From Aspidapion aeneum (Eukaryota; Arthropoda; Insecta; Coleoptera; Brentidae), in assembly GCA_963576565.1 (NCBI GenBank), contig OY755039.1, forward strand, positions 80,103,955 to 80,167,954: a DNA stretch of 64,000 nt, given 5' to 3'. The position numbers were made by a program, and so were the translations under genes. The notes under the pieces were generated by a model. That model did not search any database, was not told where the DNA came from, and saw only the letters and a program-made list of their open reading frames with translations. Shown piece by piece: positions 10,401-21,740 of this stretch; position 1 is the stretch's first letter, and each line of letters starts with the position of its first letter.

Positions 10401-11193
10401 GGGGACAATTCGCCGCAGCCGATTAACCGCGGCCGATTCGCCGCGGCTGGCTGATTGGCCACGGCTCGTTTTGCCACGGGGACTTTTCGCCGCCAATCGA
10501 ATTGCCGCGGGAACAATTTGCCGCGAAATTTTTGTTTTATGATATTACCATTGTTTTATTTACCTTGACGTCATATAATATTTTTTTATAAAAATAATCT
10601 TTTCAAACTTTCCAACTATTTATTTGGTGGTAACTGTACAATCCAGCATTTTTTAATTGGAAAAAATAAATAAAATGACGAATGTAGAATGTAGAATGCG
10701 GTTTTTGCCATTTATGAACCGATATGCATCAAACTAGAAACTTGAGGATCTTTCAGGGCGCTGATTATTATTTTTAACTTAAACTAAAAGAAATCAAAAT
10801 GGGACCCGACCTAAAACACCCAAACTTTTGAATTTGATGCATATCGGTTCAAAAATTAAAAAATCCGCCATGTATCGCCATTTTGATTTTTTAAAATTTA
10901 AGTTAAAAATAATGATCAGCGACCTTAAAAATCTTATCAGTCCGAGTTAGAAACAAATCCGTCCATAAACGGAAAAATCCGCCATTTTGAATCCGCCATT
11001 TTATTTATTTTCCTAATAAACAAAATGTTGGAAAGGTTTAAAAAAAGTTATAATCAAACAAATATATATGAAGTCAAGCTAAATACAACTGTTTAAATTC
11101 CCAATGGTAACATCATAAAACAAAAAAATCTCACGGTGAATTATCCCTGCGGCGAATTGGACCACAGCGAAGTGGCCGCGGCGAATTGTCCCC
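10401..11193. repeat. Inner foldback element with GC-rich ends (copy in A)
   Basis: It begins GGGGACAATTCGCCGC and ends with the inverted form, flanked by TA on both sides (10399-10400, 11194-11195). The ends hold several degenerate ~15-bp 'cgccgcgg' phrases in otherwise AT-rich DNA. The interior is an imperfect palindrome: the phrase ccgatatgcatcaaa near 10720 is mirrored near 10835. The ORF at 10322-10516 spans these repeats and is not believed to be a gene. The TA flanks would fit a Tc1/mariner-type MITE, but both copies share one ancestral insertion, so this is a single observation. Confidence 0.7.
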
Positions 11194-12618
11194 TATCCAT
11201 CTAAAGGGCCCTCAATAAAAAGAGAAAAAAATGCATTTTAGCACTAAATTTATTAACATTTTTAAAACAGATTTTTGGGTAATACGTTTCAATATTTTTA
11301 GATATTTTTGAATAATTTTGAAACTTAATTATTACCGTTATGGTAATGCATAATTCCACAAAATTTTAATAGTCTGTTATAATTTTTAAGAAACAAACAA
11401 AAAATCGAAAAAAAAAATGCTAAGTTTAACATTTTCCATTTCCACAACCCCTTAAAGTTTCGTGCATCATTTAAATTAAACCCTGTATAATACACTATTA
11501 TATAACAATTGGTCAAGAGTTTTTGACACAAATTTGTTATAATTTTTTATTATGCTACTATTTACACTTTTAAGAATACATATAAAACAACTATTTTTTT
11601 TAAATATTGGATTTTACTAAATGTTAAAATATTAATTTAGCGTGAAGCAATTTTGTGCTAATTGTAATGATTATTTGGTCACCCTGTATCTCCTTAAACT
11701 TTCAATTTTTTTTAAAAACTAATAAATAATATCTCATTCCAGTAAATTAAGAAATTACTCTACAATGTCAAACTTCTTATATTTAAAATTCACAATTTTA
11801 CTCCTCTTGAAACTTAATAAATGTTATTCCAATACAACAAAAAAAGCAATCAATTTTTTTCTTTTTGTGTTTGGCTGTATGCTGGAAACGACAACATGCT
11901 AACGTATTCTGAACGAAGAAGAAGACCTCTTTTTGTGCTTCCCATATCTCTCATTCAATAGAACACATTATTTCCATAGTCCCCTACAGCGGACAAGATA
12001 TAATATTTTTACGCGGCCGAGACTCTAAAATTCATTTTAGTGCCCATTTTTGGCAAAACAAAACTATTTTAATGTTTTTATTGTTTCTGGCAGTAAAAAT
12101 ATTTTTTCGCATCAACAATCTGAAATATTCATATTTTATGATAAATTTATTTTAGTCCGGCTCTGAGTTTGATTCCCAATGCTCAGCCATCGTTGAATTC
12201 TCCGAGATCAAAGACGGCCAGCCGGCTTATTTATCTGTTTGTTAGGTGATCCGTGGTAATAGGTTAAGGGACTTTAAATCCCACTTTCAAATGACCCGAG
12301 ACGCGGTTGAGGTAGGTCATAAAATTTACACCAAAATCAAAAATTAGGTTAAACGCATCAGGGTCCTCTTATTTTTGTTGGCCTCATTGCTGATGACTAT
12401 CCTGAGCCGTTTTCAAGCGAATAACTAGTAATTACCTCTGGTTATCCCTTGGTTGACATTTAGAATCAGCTGTTTAGGCCCTTAGCCTATTACCACAGAA
12501 GCACCACTTGAATAGCTTTTTTTATAACCGGTTATCTTTTATTGTTGCTTTTTAAAATCTGGGACTGACTAAACCATAAAACTTATTTACAAATACTGCT
12601 GTGATTATTTAAAAAAAT

Positions 12619-12800
12619 TGTGAGTGCTTAAGATCACACGGCAGAAGTGTAAACTTCAACAAGGCGAAATTAATAATACTGGCCCATAACATATTCTGCA
12701 AAGCGGACCGAACCGAACTCTTCTGTGTACTGGCCACAATTAGTCGACTCGAGCCGAGTTCACCCGAATGAGCGCGCCTAAAGAAGTTTACACTTCAAAA
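12619..12800 (+). repeat. Repeat family R1, copy 1
   Basis: It starts near tgagtgcttaag, then acacggcagaagtgtaaact, and ends with gaagtttacacttc. It is an internally rearranged relative of 14193-14423 and 62853-63079, which lie in the other orientation. Copy 1 and copy 2 bracket 1.8 kb as inverted ends. Confidence 0.7.
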
Positions 12801-14192
12801 AGCCGTAGCTATCTACATAGAAATCCCTAAGTAAATACGGCATTTTCATTAAGCAGCTTAACGGGGACAAAGCTGTGTTAAGGTAGGACGACGTTCCCAA
12901 GGGGGCCAGTTGATCGATCAGTCTAAAAGAGCACTTAAACCACAATAAACAGTATAGTCAGGGTAAAAAAGATTGTACTTATGGTTGGGCAGAATTTCCG
13001 AAGTTGTGGTGATTTTGATATAAATTGGTACGATTTATAAACTTATGAAGACATTTACAAAAATCAAATTTTTTTTCCGGGGACGTAATATATGCGGCGT
13101 CGCGACGCTTTTAAATGTGACGTGACATTGATCCAGATTTTCTAAAATAACTTAATAACTACATTAGATAGGACAGTTCTTTTAGGCAGACAATGAGTGT
13201 GCCTTTCTAACAAGGTATTACACTTTAGAAGCGTGATTAAGTTCCATTAAACAAAAATTGTTAAATTTAGTTTTTATCAAAATTTACATTTTTGTATTTT
13301 TCCTTAATTTTGGTTTATCTGAAACGGTTAAGTGGTTTAAGGGGTGATTTTGGGTTTGGTTGCAAACTAAGGTTCCTCTTGAGTCTGCCTATGAGAATAT
13401 ATTATAACTTAGATTTTTCCCTCGCAGGAAATGATGCAAAAAATTTTTGAATTTGGTCAAGTCAGTTTTTTTTATAAAATCCATGGATTTTGCTCATAAC
13501 AAAAACATTTTTTTACTACACTTTATATTGAACTATTTTTTTCTTAAGTTTTTATTATTATATTTTAGAATTTAAAGAAAATTTTAAAAAATATATTGTA
13601 GTTCAAAAAAACTAGTCAGGGAGTTTAATCCAAACACAAGAAATGATACTTTAAAAATCCTTGAATTTTGAGCCAATTTTGGCACCTCTTCATTCATGTC
13701 CATGGGATTTTTATATTTCCCGGGTGATTTTGTTCCTCCAAAAGAATTTACTTTCCCAAGGAACAAGCTTTCATGATTTGTATAAATCTCCAAAAACCAT
13801 ATTGAAGTTTTCATGCCATTTGTTCCCAAAAATAGCTATTTAGAGAATCTATGAAATCCCATAAAACAAGTCATTACTGTTATTAACTTGCTGTAGATCT
13901 ATGACTTGAACTTAACTCTAGAAATTTTTGTACTTCCACTATATAAAGCATTAATTTTTTTTAATTAGTGGGGGTGCTAACCACATACTATCATCCAGTT
14001 TATTAAAATATCGGGTAAAGCAAAAAAAATCGGAAATTTTTTTTCGTTATAACTCTTGAACTTTGCTACCGATTTTATTGAAAAAAGCTGATGTTTGCAG
14101 GAAATGAATCAGGATTTTAAGAAAAAATAATTTATCCGCAATCTTGAAATTACAAGATGGAGCACAAAATCATGCTAAACCCTTTAAATTTG

Positions 14193-14423
14193 CTTGTTGA
14201 AGTGTAAACTTCTTTAGGCGCGTTTAGCAGTTTTTCTGGGTAGTAAATTGAACTGAGCCGTCAGGCTCGGCTATGTAACGCTCATTCGGGTAAAGTCGGC
14301 TCGAGGTGACTAACTGCGAGAGGAACATTCAGCGAGCGATATGATGATGCATGTGAAGGCCAGTATTATTAATTTCGACTTGTTGAAGTTTACACTTCTG
14401 CCGTGTGGTCTTCAGCACACACA
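14193..14423 (-). repeat. Repeat family R1, copy 2
   Basis: The sequence runs from ttgttgaagtgtaaacttct to gtggtcttcagcacacacac. It shares the segment encoding PNERYIAEPDGSVQFTT on the minus strand with copy 3 (62853-63079), but about 25 bp of the upstream part are missing. Confidence 0.75.
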
Positions 14424-16150
14424 CTTTTTTTTATTTTTATGTTCCAGATCTTTTTTTTAGTTTTTTCTTTTAATTTATAAAAAAATCCTATTTCTGCCAC
14501 GCACGGACGAGGTACACATACTAAAATCAGTTGGATTGTTTCAAAAAAATTAATTTTTTTTTAACCTTTATTGTACAGATTTCAATTCTGTCTCCATTCA
14601 TTTCCTAATAAATTAATTATTACTAAACCGATTTTCCTCAAATAAAAAGGATCAAGGCAAAAATTATTTGCGGTTTAATGGTCGAAATTCAAAAAAATTC
14701 AAGATGGCGGTCAGAATCAAACTTAACCTTTCAAAGAGGTTTGTTTATTCTTATGTTTCGAGAAAGTTACCGTTTTTTTTTTAATTCGTTAATAAGTTCT
14801 TTATCTGCCACACAGATCAAAACTTAAATCATTAGGCTTAGCAGTTTCGGAAATAATAATTTTTATTTTAACCATTGATAGAGCAAAGATATTTCACAAA
14901 CTATACGATTGCCTAATTCTGTCTGCATTTCCTCACAAATTCATTAAAACTAAACCGATTTCAATTAAATGAAAAGTATCATAGTGAGAATCAATTGCTC
15001 TTTGAGCATCACCATACTAACTTTCGTCAATTTTTAAATCAAAGATGGCCGTTTAAATAATATTTGTCTCTTTATGAAGGATCGCTACTTTTAGCGAGTA
15101 ATTTTCACCCCCTATCGATGTTAACCATGATGCTTTTTTGTTCATTAAAAGCAGTTCATTAATAAGGAATTCATAAGCAAAGAAATGCAAGCAGAATTAA
15201 AAAAGCAAACAAGAAATCCATCCCAAATTTTTAGGCTCATAGATTGTTTGCTAATTTCTGAAGAAAGTGTATTTTTACCATATAATAATATTTTTTTTTA
15301 CTCCCTGTTAAACTTTGATAAATTATTATAATCCAAAAAACTATTTTGTCTGGGGGTAAGGCCATCAACGACGCAGTCACCTGGTGTTGTTATATGAGAG
15401 CAGCCAAATGCGTACAATAAAACGAAACATTTATTAAAAAATTGTCACCCGCAAAGTGCAACATTTTAAAGAATTCTATGATCAGGAGAGGCATCAAAAT
15501 AGGCGGCCAATACTCCACCAACTTAGATATTTATGAAATAATAAACTCAGCTAGCGATATTTTTGAAATACCGGTAATTTTATAAAAAAACGCAACTTAC
15601 CAAGAAACCTAAATAAGTTTTGTTGCGAAATTTTATTAAAAGATTCTGATTTTCTTCTCTACGAACGCACCAAAAAGATAATGACACAATGTGTTGCATT
15701 GTTTTTGACACATTAATTCCAAGCCATCAGATTTCTAATTACTTGGAGCCATTTAACTATGAGATACTTGAAATAATATTCTAGAGTGGTATTGCATAGA
15801 GTAGGATTTCCTTAAGGTCGATAAGTATATCAGTAGTAACTCAGGTGACCAACAAATTGGGAGGAAACATGATGACGCCTCCGTGATGCTTAATTTCAAA
15901 TTCACTATTACAGATATTATGGGAAGTATGCCAACATTTTACAAATAAAGCCTTAAAATTACTGCCTATATAAAGCATTCCTAAAATTGTCTTATTATAA
16001 TATTTTTACCCTAGAACTAATATAGTACAATAAATGTACGTACACGCTGATCTAGAGCTGAATAGAAAACATTTGTAGGTACTTGCAAACCCCAAAAACC
16101 GCAGAAAACAGCCAGTAATTTTTTGGTATTTGTATTTTTTGTAACTTAGT
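14424..16150. other. AT-rich centre of the large palindrome; no gene
   Basis: The stretch has long A/T runs and short aligned phrases ('ctaaaccgattt' near 14625 and 14955) suggesting an old internal duplication. No ORF, RNA gene or TIR pair was supported. Confidence 0.4.
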
Positions 16151-16156
16151 AACCGT

Positions 16157-16345
16157 AGTAGGCACGGGCAAACCGGGCTTCTGCTCAGGGGCGCCCAATC
16201 ATAGGGGCGCCAAATCAGAGCTCTAAAGGTGATAAATTGTACAGCTAGAGTAGCCGGATTAGATGTATTTAGAAGTATGGGTATAGGCGCGCCAATTTAC
16301 TATTTCGCCCAGGGCGCCTAAATATCTAGGGTAGGTCCTGTTATG
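16157..16345. repeat. Possible MITE with GGGGCGCC-rich ends
   Basis: Near the left end lies caggggcgcccaat and at the right gcccagggcgcctaaat, which are partly inverted to one another in AT-rich surroundings. I found no convincing target duplication. Confidence 0.35.
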
Positions 16346-17504
16346 GGCTTCAATTATTTAAATGTATTGTAGGTTCTAAGGTTCTATATAAATTCAAAGC
16401 ATTTTGAGACATAAAACATATTAATATTTTGACAGAAAATAATTAAAGTATTTGTAGTCGGCACCCCTACTAAATATAAAAATTTTGGTTCCGTTTTCGA
16501 GAATTAAGGTTGTCTTTAAATTTGGTATGGCTGTATGATTTTAAACATTATAAAATTGTCATTTGTAAAACGATATTTAAGGTAAATGTTGTATTTTTGG
16601 GAATTTCGATTATTTTTTAAAAAGTGCTATTTTTAAGTATGTTTGGCATAAAAACTCCAGCACGATTTTTGTAAAATTATACAGTTTTTGAAAGCTTGTT
16701 TCTTAATATAACTAATTCCTTTGGAGGATCAAAATCACCCAGAAAATATAGAAATCCGAGGCACACAAATGAAGAGATGTCAAATTAAGCCCTAAATCCA
16801 ATGTTTTTTTTACATAGCATTACTTAAGTTTGAATTTTTTTATTAGTCTATTTTACATTTACCGCAATATTTTTTTAAATAATTTTGTTAAGTTTTAATA
16901 ATATTTAGACAAGAAATAAGAATAAAAAAATTAGTAGTAGTACTTAAAAAAAATTATTTAATCTTAAGAGCATTTTTTGTATTTTTTTTACAAAACGCGA
17001 TATTGCTAATTTTGGTATTTTTTGCGCGGTTCTGTGTAAAGATAATATATAAATTTAACCACATTGTGATAGGCTAACTCAAAAAATACAATAATTATTA
17101 TACAAGATCAAAATCACCACTAAACTGTGTTCAAAGGACATAAATAATCCAAAAATTTTAAAAATTACCAATTTAAATTTTGGTGAAAATTTCATTTCTA
17201 AAATTTTTAATAAAAAAACTCAAAATATTTGTTAAGATTGTTATAGCGCGGTAGATAGAAATATCTACTGGCTGCATAAAACTGAAAACAAAATTGTCCT
17301 ACAGATTACCGTTTTTGAGATATTTGACAAAAAGTAGGTTACTATCAATCTTCACCTTTAGGGCGTCGCGACGCTACCTATGATGCGACGCCGAGCAAAT
17401 CACTGTTTTTCCTAACTTCGTAGGGAGTCCTTAAACAGCGTGCCAAGTTATATCAAAATCACCCAAAAATTAAATATTTCCAATTTGACTGCCCGACCAT
17501 TATA

Positions 17505-17542
17505 CTATTGACACGGATTTGTTAGGTGATCCGTGCTATTGA
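17505..17542. mobile_element. 24-bp miniature of the THAP-type element with 7-bp TSD
   Basis: Positions 17512-17535 consist of the first 7 nt of the element left end (CACGGAT) joined to the last 17 nt of its right end (TTGTTAGGTGATCCGTG). It is flanked by CTATTGA at 17505-17511 and 17536-17542. Nearly the whole element is therefore missing while both outer edges and the duplication are intact. The matching place in the left arm of the palindrome (near 12985) lacks it. Confidence 0.85.
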
Positions 17543-17863
17543 TTAACAAACAAGCGGTATCAAAGTCATCTATATCTAATGTGATATATTTTTCCACATA
17601 ATTGAGGCACACGATAACTTTCACTCATTCCAAATTTGTCTCGCAAAAACTCACTCAAAATTTTATGAAAAAGAATCAAAACAATTGATTGAGGTTAGAA
17701 AACTCAATAACCTTCCTCAAAAGTGTGGTAATTACCGGTAGTAAACGATGATGTACAAAGGGCTCATTCGTGACGTCACTCTTTAAGGAGTGGTATTTAC
17801 CAAGGCCACTTGAACGCCAGTGGTAAATATTAGTAATTACTAGTTATTCGCTTGAAAACGGCT

Positions 17864-18460
17864 ATAATCAGTAATCACATGTTCCATCGATTGATGGCAT
17901 CAATGGCAACAATCAGAGGGATTTCAGATTAGAAAAAATCCTTTGTTTGCTCGAGTTTCATGGTTTGTTTCTCGTTAATCTGGTCTCGCGCTTTGCAAGC
18001 GGTTTACGAGAGTTAATCGTATCGTAGTGAAAACTTTGGGACGCATACGGGGTATTTATGAAAAGTGCTGGGGTAAATTGGCCTGTTGAGTATTCTAGTA
18101 GACTTTTTAGTTAAATCTTTATTGTAAAATTTCTAATGGATTTATATAAAATAATATGTTTTTAAACCCTTTGTAGTTTAAATATTTTACCAAAAGCGTA
18201 AATTTATCTTTTTTTACATGCCACTACTAAGTGGCAAAAAAGAAATTATTCGCACGCTCGTTAAAAAGAGCTATTTACGGAACCAGAGCCGTAGAGGGTT
18301 TTTTTGCCGCACAAGGCAAACTATAAAAGGTTCGCCACCTGTCATCTGATGAAAAAGCTTTTATCAAAATCAATGTTTGCTGTCCCTTGTTTTTTTCTAA
18401 TCAAATGCGCAAAACGCTCACTTTTAGTGATAGTACTTTTCTGCTCACTCCATTCATTGT
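17864..18460. other. Unassigned stretch
   Basis: No gene or repeat boundary is supported. Short open frames at 18304-18548 run into the foldback that follows and overlap each other on opposite strands. Confidence 0.4.
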
Positions 18461-19735
18461 ACAGGGTGTCCCAAATTGGGCACTTTTGGGGGGTTAAGGT
18501 ACTTCTAGGGAAGACAGAGAAAAACTGACCACGCATCTCGAGGCTCAAATTTCAAGAGAAGACTTATAGTGAAAACCGCATTTTGAAATTACGTCTTGTC
18601 TTTGAGCTACGCGGGCTTTTTGAAGTCTTCATTTTGGAGGAGGGTCTATAACTTCGTTATTATTGGAAATATTGGTTTAGAGTAAATTGCAATTTTATAG
18701 ACTTTGTCACGGGGAATTCAACCGCTAAATCAAATTTTAACTGTCACGTTTAGTTTTTAAGATATGACATAAAGTTGCATTTTTTCTTATGGAATGGCCT
18801 ATATTTTAATTAATTTTCGAATTCGTGATTGAATTCTTTTCAAAATGATGTATCATATGTCATAGTTTGATTAAACGGTTTCGGAGATAATTAAAGTTTT
18901 TTATTTTTGTCTAGTGTGCGTTGAATGACGTCATGCGCCATTGACATGAAAGACATGCGGTCAAATCCTACTTCAATGCTCCTATAGTTGTTATCTTATA
19001 CTATGCAAGTCAAGTTGGCCTTGCGTCTTGGCGCTTTGTCATTGTTTTCAATTGTTTAAACAATTTGACATTACGCTTTGATATGAAATTATTTTGCACA
19101 AAAGCGTTTTAATTTTATTTTGAAATATGTATCATTTTTTATTACTTTTTATAACTAGGCTTTGAGGGCCGTCAGCTGAATTATAATTTTTCCAAACCTG
19201 CCTTACTATATTTGTGACTGTGTAAAATAATAAAAATACTGGAGTGCCTTTACCTGCCTCAGCAGGAAATCATAGCGCACTAGAAATAAGTGAAAAAGCT
19301 GAATATCTCCTAAACCGCTCAATCAAACTATAACACATGATACATCGTTTTGAAAAGAATTCAATGACGAATTCGAAAATTAATTAAAATATAGGCCATT
19401 CCATAAGAAAAAATGAAACTTTATGTAATATCTCAAAAACTAAAAGTGGCAGTTAAAATATAATTTAGCGGGTGGAACCCTCGTGGCAAAGTCTATAAAA
19501 CTGCGATTTACTCTAAATCAAAATTTCCACTAATAACGAAGTTATAGACCCCCTTCAAAAATACAGACTTTTCAAAAAGCCCCCGTAGCTCAAAGGCGAG
19601 ACGATATTTCAAAATGCGGTTTTCACTATAAGTTTTCTCTTGAAATTTGAGCCTCGCAATGCGTGGTCAGTTTTTCTCTGTCTCCCCTAGAAGTACCTTA
19701 AACCCCCTAAAAGTGCCCAATTTGGAACACCCTGT
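18461..19735. repeat. Foldback element with ACAGGGTG ends
   Basis: The left arm starts ACAGGGTGTCCCAAATTGGG and the right arm ends with its inverse (one or two changes). Arms of about 440 bp match well, for example aatggcctatattttaatta near 18793 against 19385-19405. The loop is about 18905-19290. The ends sit in TGTA...TACA, so a TA duplication with ends starting CAGGGTG is likely. There is no coding capacity. Confidence 0.85.
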
Positions 19736-20380
19736 ACATAGGTAATTGGTATGCATAAGGCAAGCGCTTACCACCCCTTTACTAAGGCAAAAGGAGGAAA
19801 AAAATTAGGGTTTAGAATGGGAAGGCAAGTATTGAAATTTAATCTGGTAGGAAGCAGTCTAAGCATAATTTCGAATTTTAAATATCTTCATTATTTTTAA
19901 CTTTACGAAAAAAAAAACGCAAAAACTATTTTTATTTAGAATTGAAGAAAGACTGAAAACTTATAAACTATTTAAAAAACATTCTAGTAGCTATTTAAGC
20001 TGGTATTAAGCTTTTAAATATTCTAGCCCATGTTTTTAAAAAACATATTTTTTCTTTTATAAAATTTAAACTATAAAACTAATCAAATTGTTATTAAAAA
20101 AAATTGTAATAACAAGCCTTAAAAAAACTAAGAGCAAGAAATTCTGATTGTATTTAATAAAAACTTTGCTGTTTGCATGCAGAGGGCAACGAGAAAATGA
20201 AAGTCCTGTTGATCCATGTACACTTTGACACTGATCTACCGAACAATACGTAGTATTCCTTCGACAAGGCATCTTCGCAATTGGCGCACCTTATAACAAA
20301 GAATAACGTGCGAACGAATCGCTGACTCGATACACTATGTATAAAATTTCCAACCAGTTCCTATCAAGGGGTGTTGGGGG
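19736..20380. other. Unassigned AT-rich stretch
   Basis: I see no gene or repeat partner in the window. The 68-residue minus-strand frame at 20066-20272 has no recognisable motif. Confidence 0.4.
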
Positions 20381-20486
20381 TAAGGTCACTCATCGTCAAA
20401 TTGCCTTTACGATGAGTGTCCTTAGTTGGGGGCGTGTTGCGTAAGGATACTCATCGTAAAGCTTGCTTGACGATGGGTGACCTTAG
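20381..20486. repeat. Double palindrome (hairpin of hairpins)
   Basis: Two 45-bp arms (20381-20425 and 20442-20486) are inverted copies around a 16-nt G-rich spacer. Each arm is itself a palindrome of the form taagg.cactcatcgt ... acgatgagtgtcctta. The same DNA can therefore fold as one long stem or two short ones. Confidence 0.75.
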
Positions 20487-20576
20487 TGTTGCGGCTAATG
20501 ATAGATGAGTGACCACACTGTAACATAGCTACACTGTGCCTACACTGTGCTAAAGACTCCTTTTTTTAAAAGCTCA

Positions 20577-20998
20577 AGCCGGGATCAAACGACTCGTGTA
20601 CACTCCATATCATTATTTTTGAGACAACTTTTGACTTTTTTTCGTTGGCCTATGGTCTTTGTTATGGTAAACAGCTGATAACTGTCAAAAAGTTATCTCA
20701 AAAATTATGATATGGAGTTTACTTGGCGAATAATTGTTACTTGCATATACTTGCCATGTCGTGTGAGTGGGTTACTTGTACAATTATTTGTCAGTCGTTG
20801 GTTTTCCATTTGTGGTCGGTAAAAATGGGCCGAGTCAAAGGGCTCACGATTATTCGTACATTTGCCAATACAATACTTGTCTATAGTCGGGATCAAACGA
20901 CTCGTGTACTTGGCGAATAATTGTTACTTGCGTATACTTGCCAAGTACGCAAATAATTGTGTATTTGCCAAGTACACGAGTCGTTTGAGCCCGTCTTT
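20577..20998. repeat. Cluster of hairpins sharing ATCAAACGACTCGTGTAC
   Basis: atcaaacgactcgtgtac occurs at about 20583 and 20891, and inverted at about 20974-20991. One hairpin pairs 20597-20636 with 20685-20722 (actccatatcat...). A second, nearly perfect one spans about 20889-20995. Several short ORFs here lie in these repeats and are not genes. Confidence 0.65.
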
Positions 20999-21740
20999 AG
21001 ATATAAAATATCAATCGTAAACATAAATCATTCAACATTAAAAATTCGAAATTCTTGTTTTCAAAACATTAACAGACCTGTCGCGTCGGCGTCGGCGCCG
21101 CCGTCGCGTCAGTCTGATCGTTATTTGCATATAAAAACATGCGTTGTGTTATTCGGGACATTTTGGGTCGCGTATTTTACACTTTTTGTTATTTACGGTA
21201 ACGGCGCCCGGTACTTACAGTGGCCGTCCTTTAATGTTACCGTTATTTTTTAAGGTTAGTTTGATATTATTTTTTTTTATTGCAGTCGAATTTTTTACCA
21301 AAATTAGGAAGTTTGGTTTGCAAAAAGCCATAAACCTAATAAAAATAAATAGATATAAATAAACAAAAAGTTAAAGGAGTGTGAACCTACTAAATTAACG
21401 TTTGTGTTATGCTTATCTTTATTGTTCCAAAATCTATATTTTTTACCCTGGAGGTTTCCTATATCCTTTATAAAAATAACGGTAACAGCTGTCAAATTTG
21501 CTGTTATTTTAACTGACCCAAAAACACCCTATTGTTACAAAAACGTAAGTAGCTTGTAGATTATTGAAAAAACGTACATACGTAATATAATATAATTTTA
21601 AATTAAAAGATAGGTACTTATAAAGATTTATCTAGATATAATAAAATATGTATTCCTATATTTTATGCTTCTGTATTTTTTATAGAAAAATAAAGTGCAC
21701 AGGTTGTTTTCCAATTAAGTGCGAAAAAATAAACAAACTA
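20999..21740. other. Unassigned stretch with a GC-rich island
   Basis: The only notable feature is a short self-complementary GC-rich run around 21079-21106 (gtcggcgtcggcgccgccg). The ORFs at 20957-21362 overlap in different frames and show no motif. Confidence 0.35.

Larger units (their letters stand above)
9722..12255 (+). mobile_element. P-superfamily-like (THAP) non-autonomous element, copy A
   Basis: The ends are inverted: CACGGATCACCTAACAAACA on the left and its reverse complement on the right. A 7-bp duplication GTAATAG lies at 9715-9721 and 12256-12262. The 2534-bp body matches 56935-59493 on the opposite strand over its whole length. A THAP-like coding start lies 205 bp inside the left end, the position expected for exon 1 of a P-type transposase. 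The body also holds an inner GC-rich foldback (10401-11193). No catalytic domain is seen. P elements usually make 7-8 bp duplications and carry an N-terminal THAP domain; the superfamily call rests on that. Confidence 0.8.
9561..12318 (+). pseudogene. HARBI1/PIF-Harbinger-like coding fragment split by an inserted transposon
   Basis: From ATG at 9561 the frame reads MRLNVAAKLAINLLKDDDDN, an acidic/serine run, an in-frame TAA, then LLLDAGKPYEKILDYVEKTV up to 9721. Reading resumes in phase after the insertion (12256 on) with RLRDFKSHFQMTRDAVEV, ending near a GAG|GTAGGT that could be a splice donor. The D-F-[KR]-S-H-F-[QR]-[ML]-[ST]-R-x-x-[FV]-E pattern is typical of the N-terminal region of Harbinger transposases and HARBI1-like proteins. 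Only about 75 residues remain, with one stop and a 2.5 kb insertion. It may derive from an element rather than a host gene. Confidence 0.6.
12415..17863. repeat. 5.4 kb imperfect palindrome (large foldback)
   Basis: The outer ends read AGCCGTTTTCAAGCGAATAA and its inverse (17844-17863), continuing through ctagtaattac. Further arm matches are 12970-13050 with 17420-17505 (ggtgattttgatataa), the gcgtcgcgacgc blocks near 13090 and 17365, and 13660-13780 with 16690-16790 (cctcttcatt; gggtgattttg.tcctccaaa). Arms are therefore at least 1.4 kb and diverged. The centre (about 14000-16400) is single-copy here. No coding capacity or clear TSD was seen. Confidence 0.65.

Noticed and set aside
10322..10516. 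64-residue ORF with a counterpart at 58716-58910
   Set aside because: It translates the cgccgcgg phrases of the foldback; shared only because the elements are copies.
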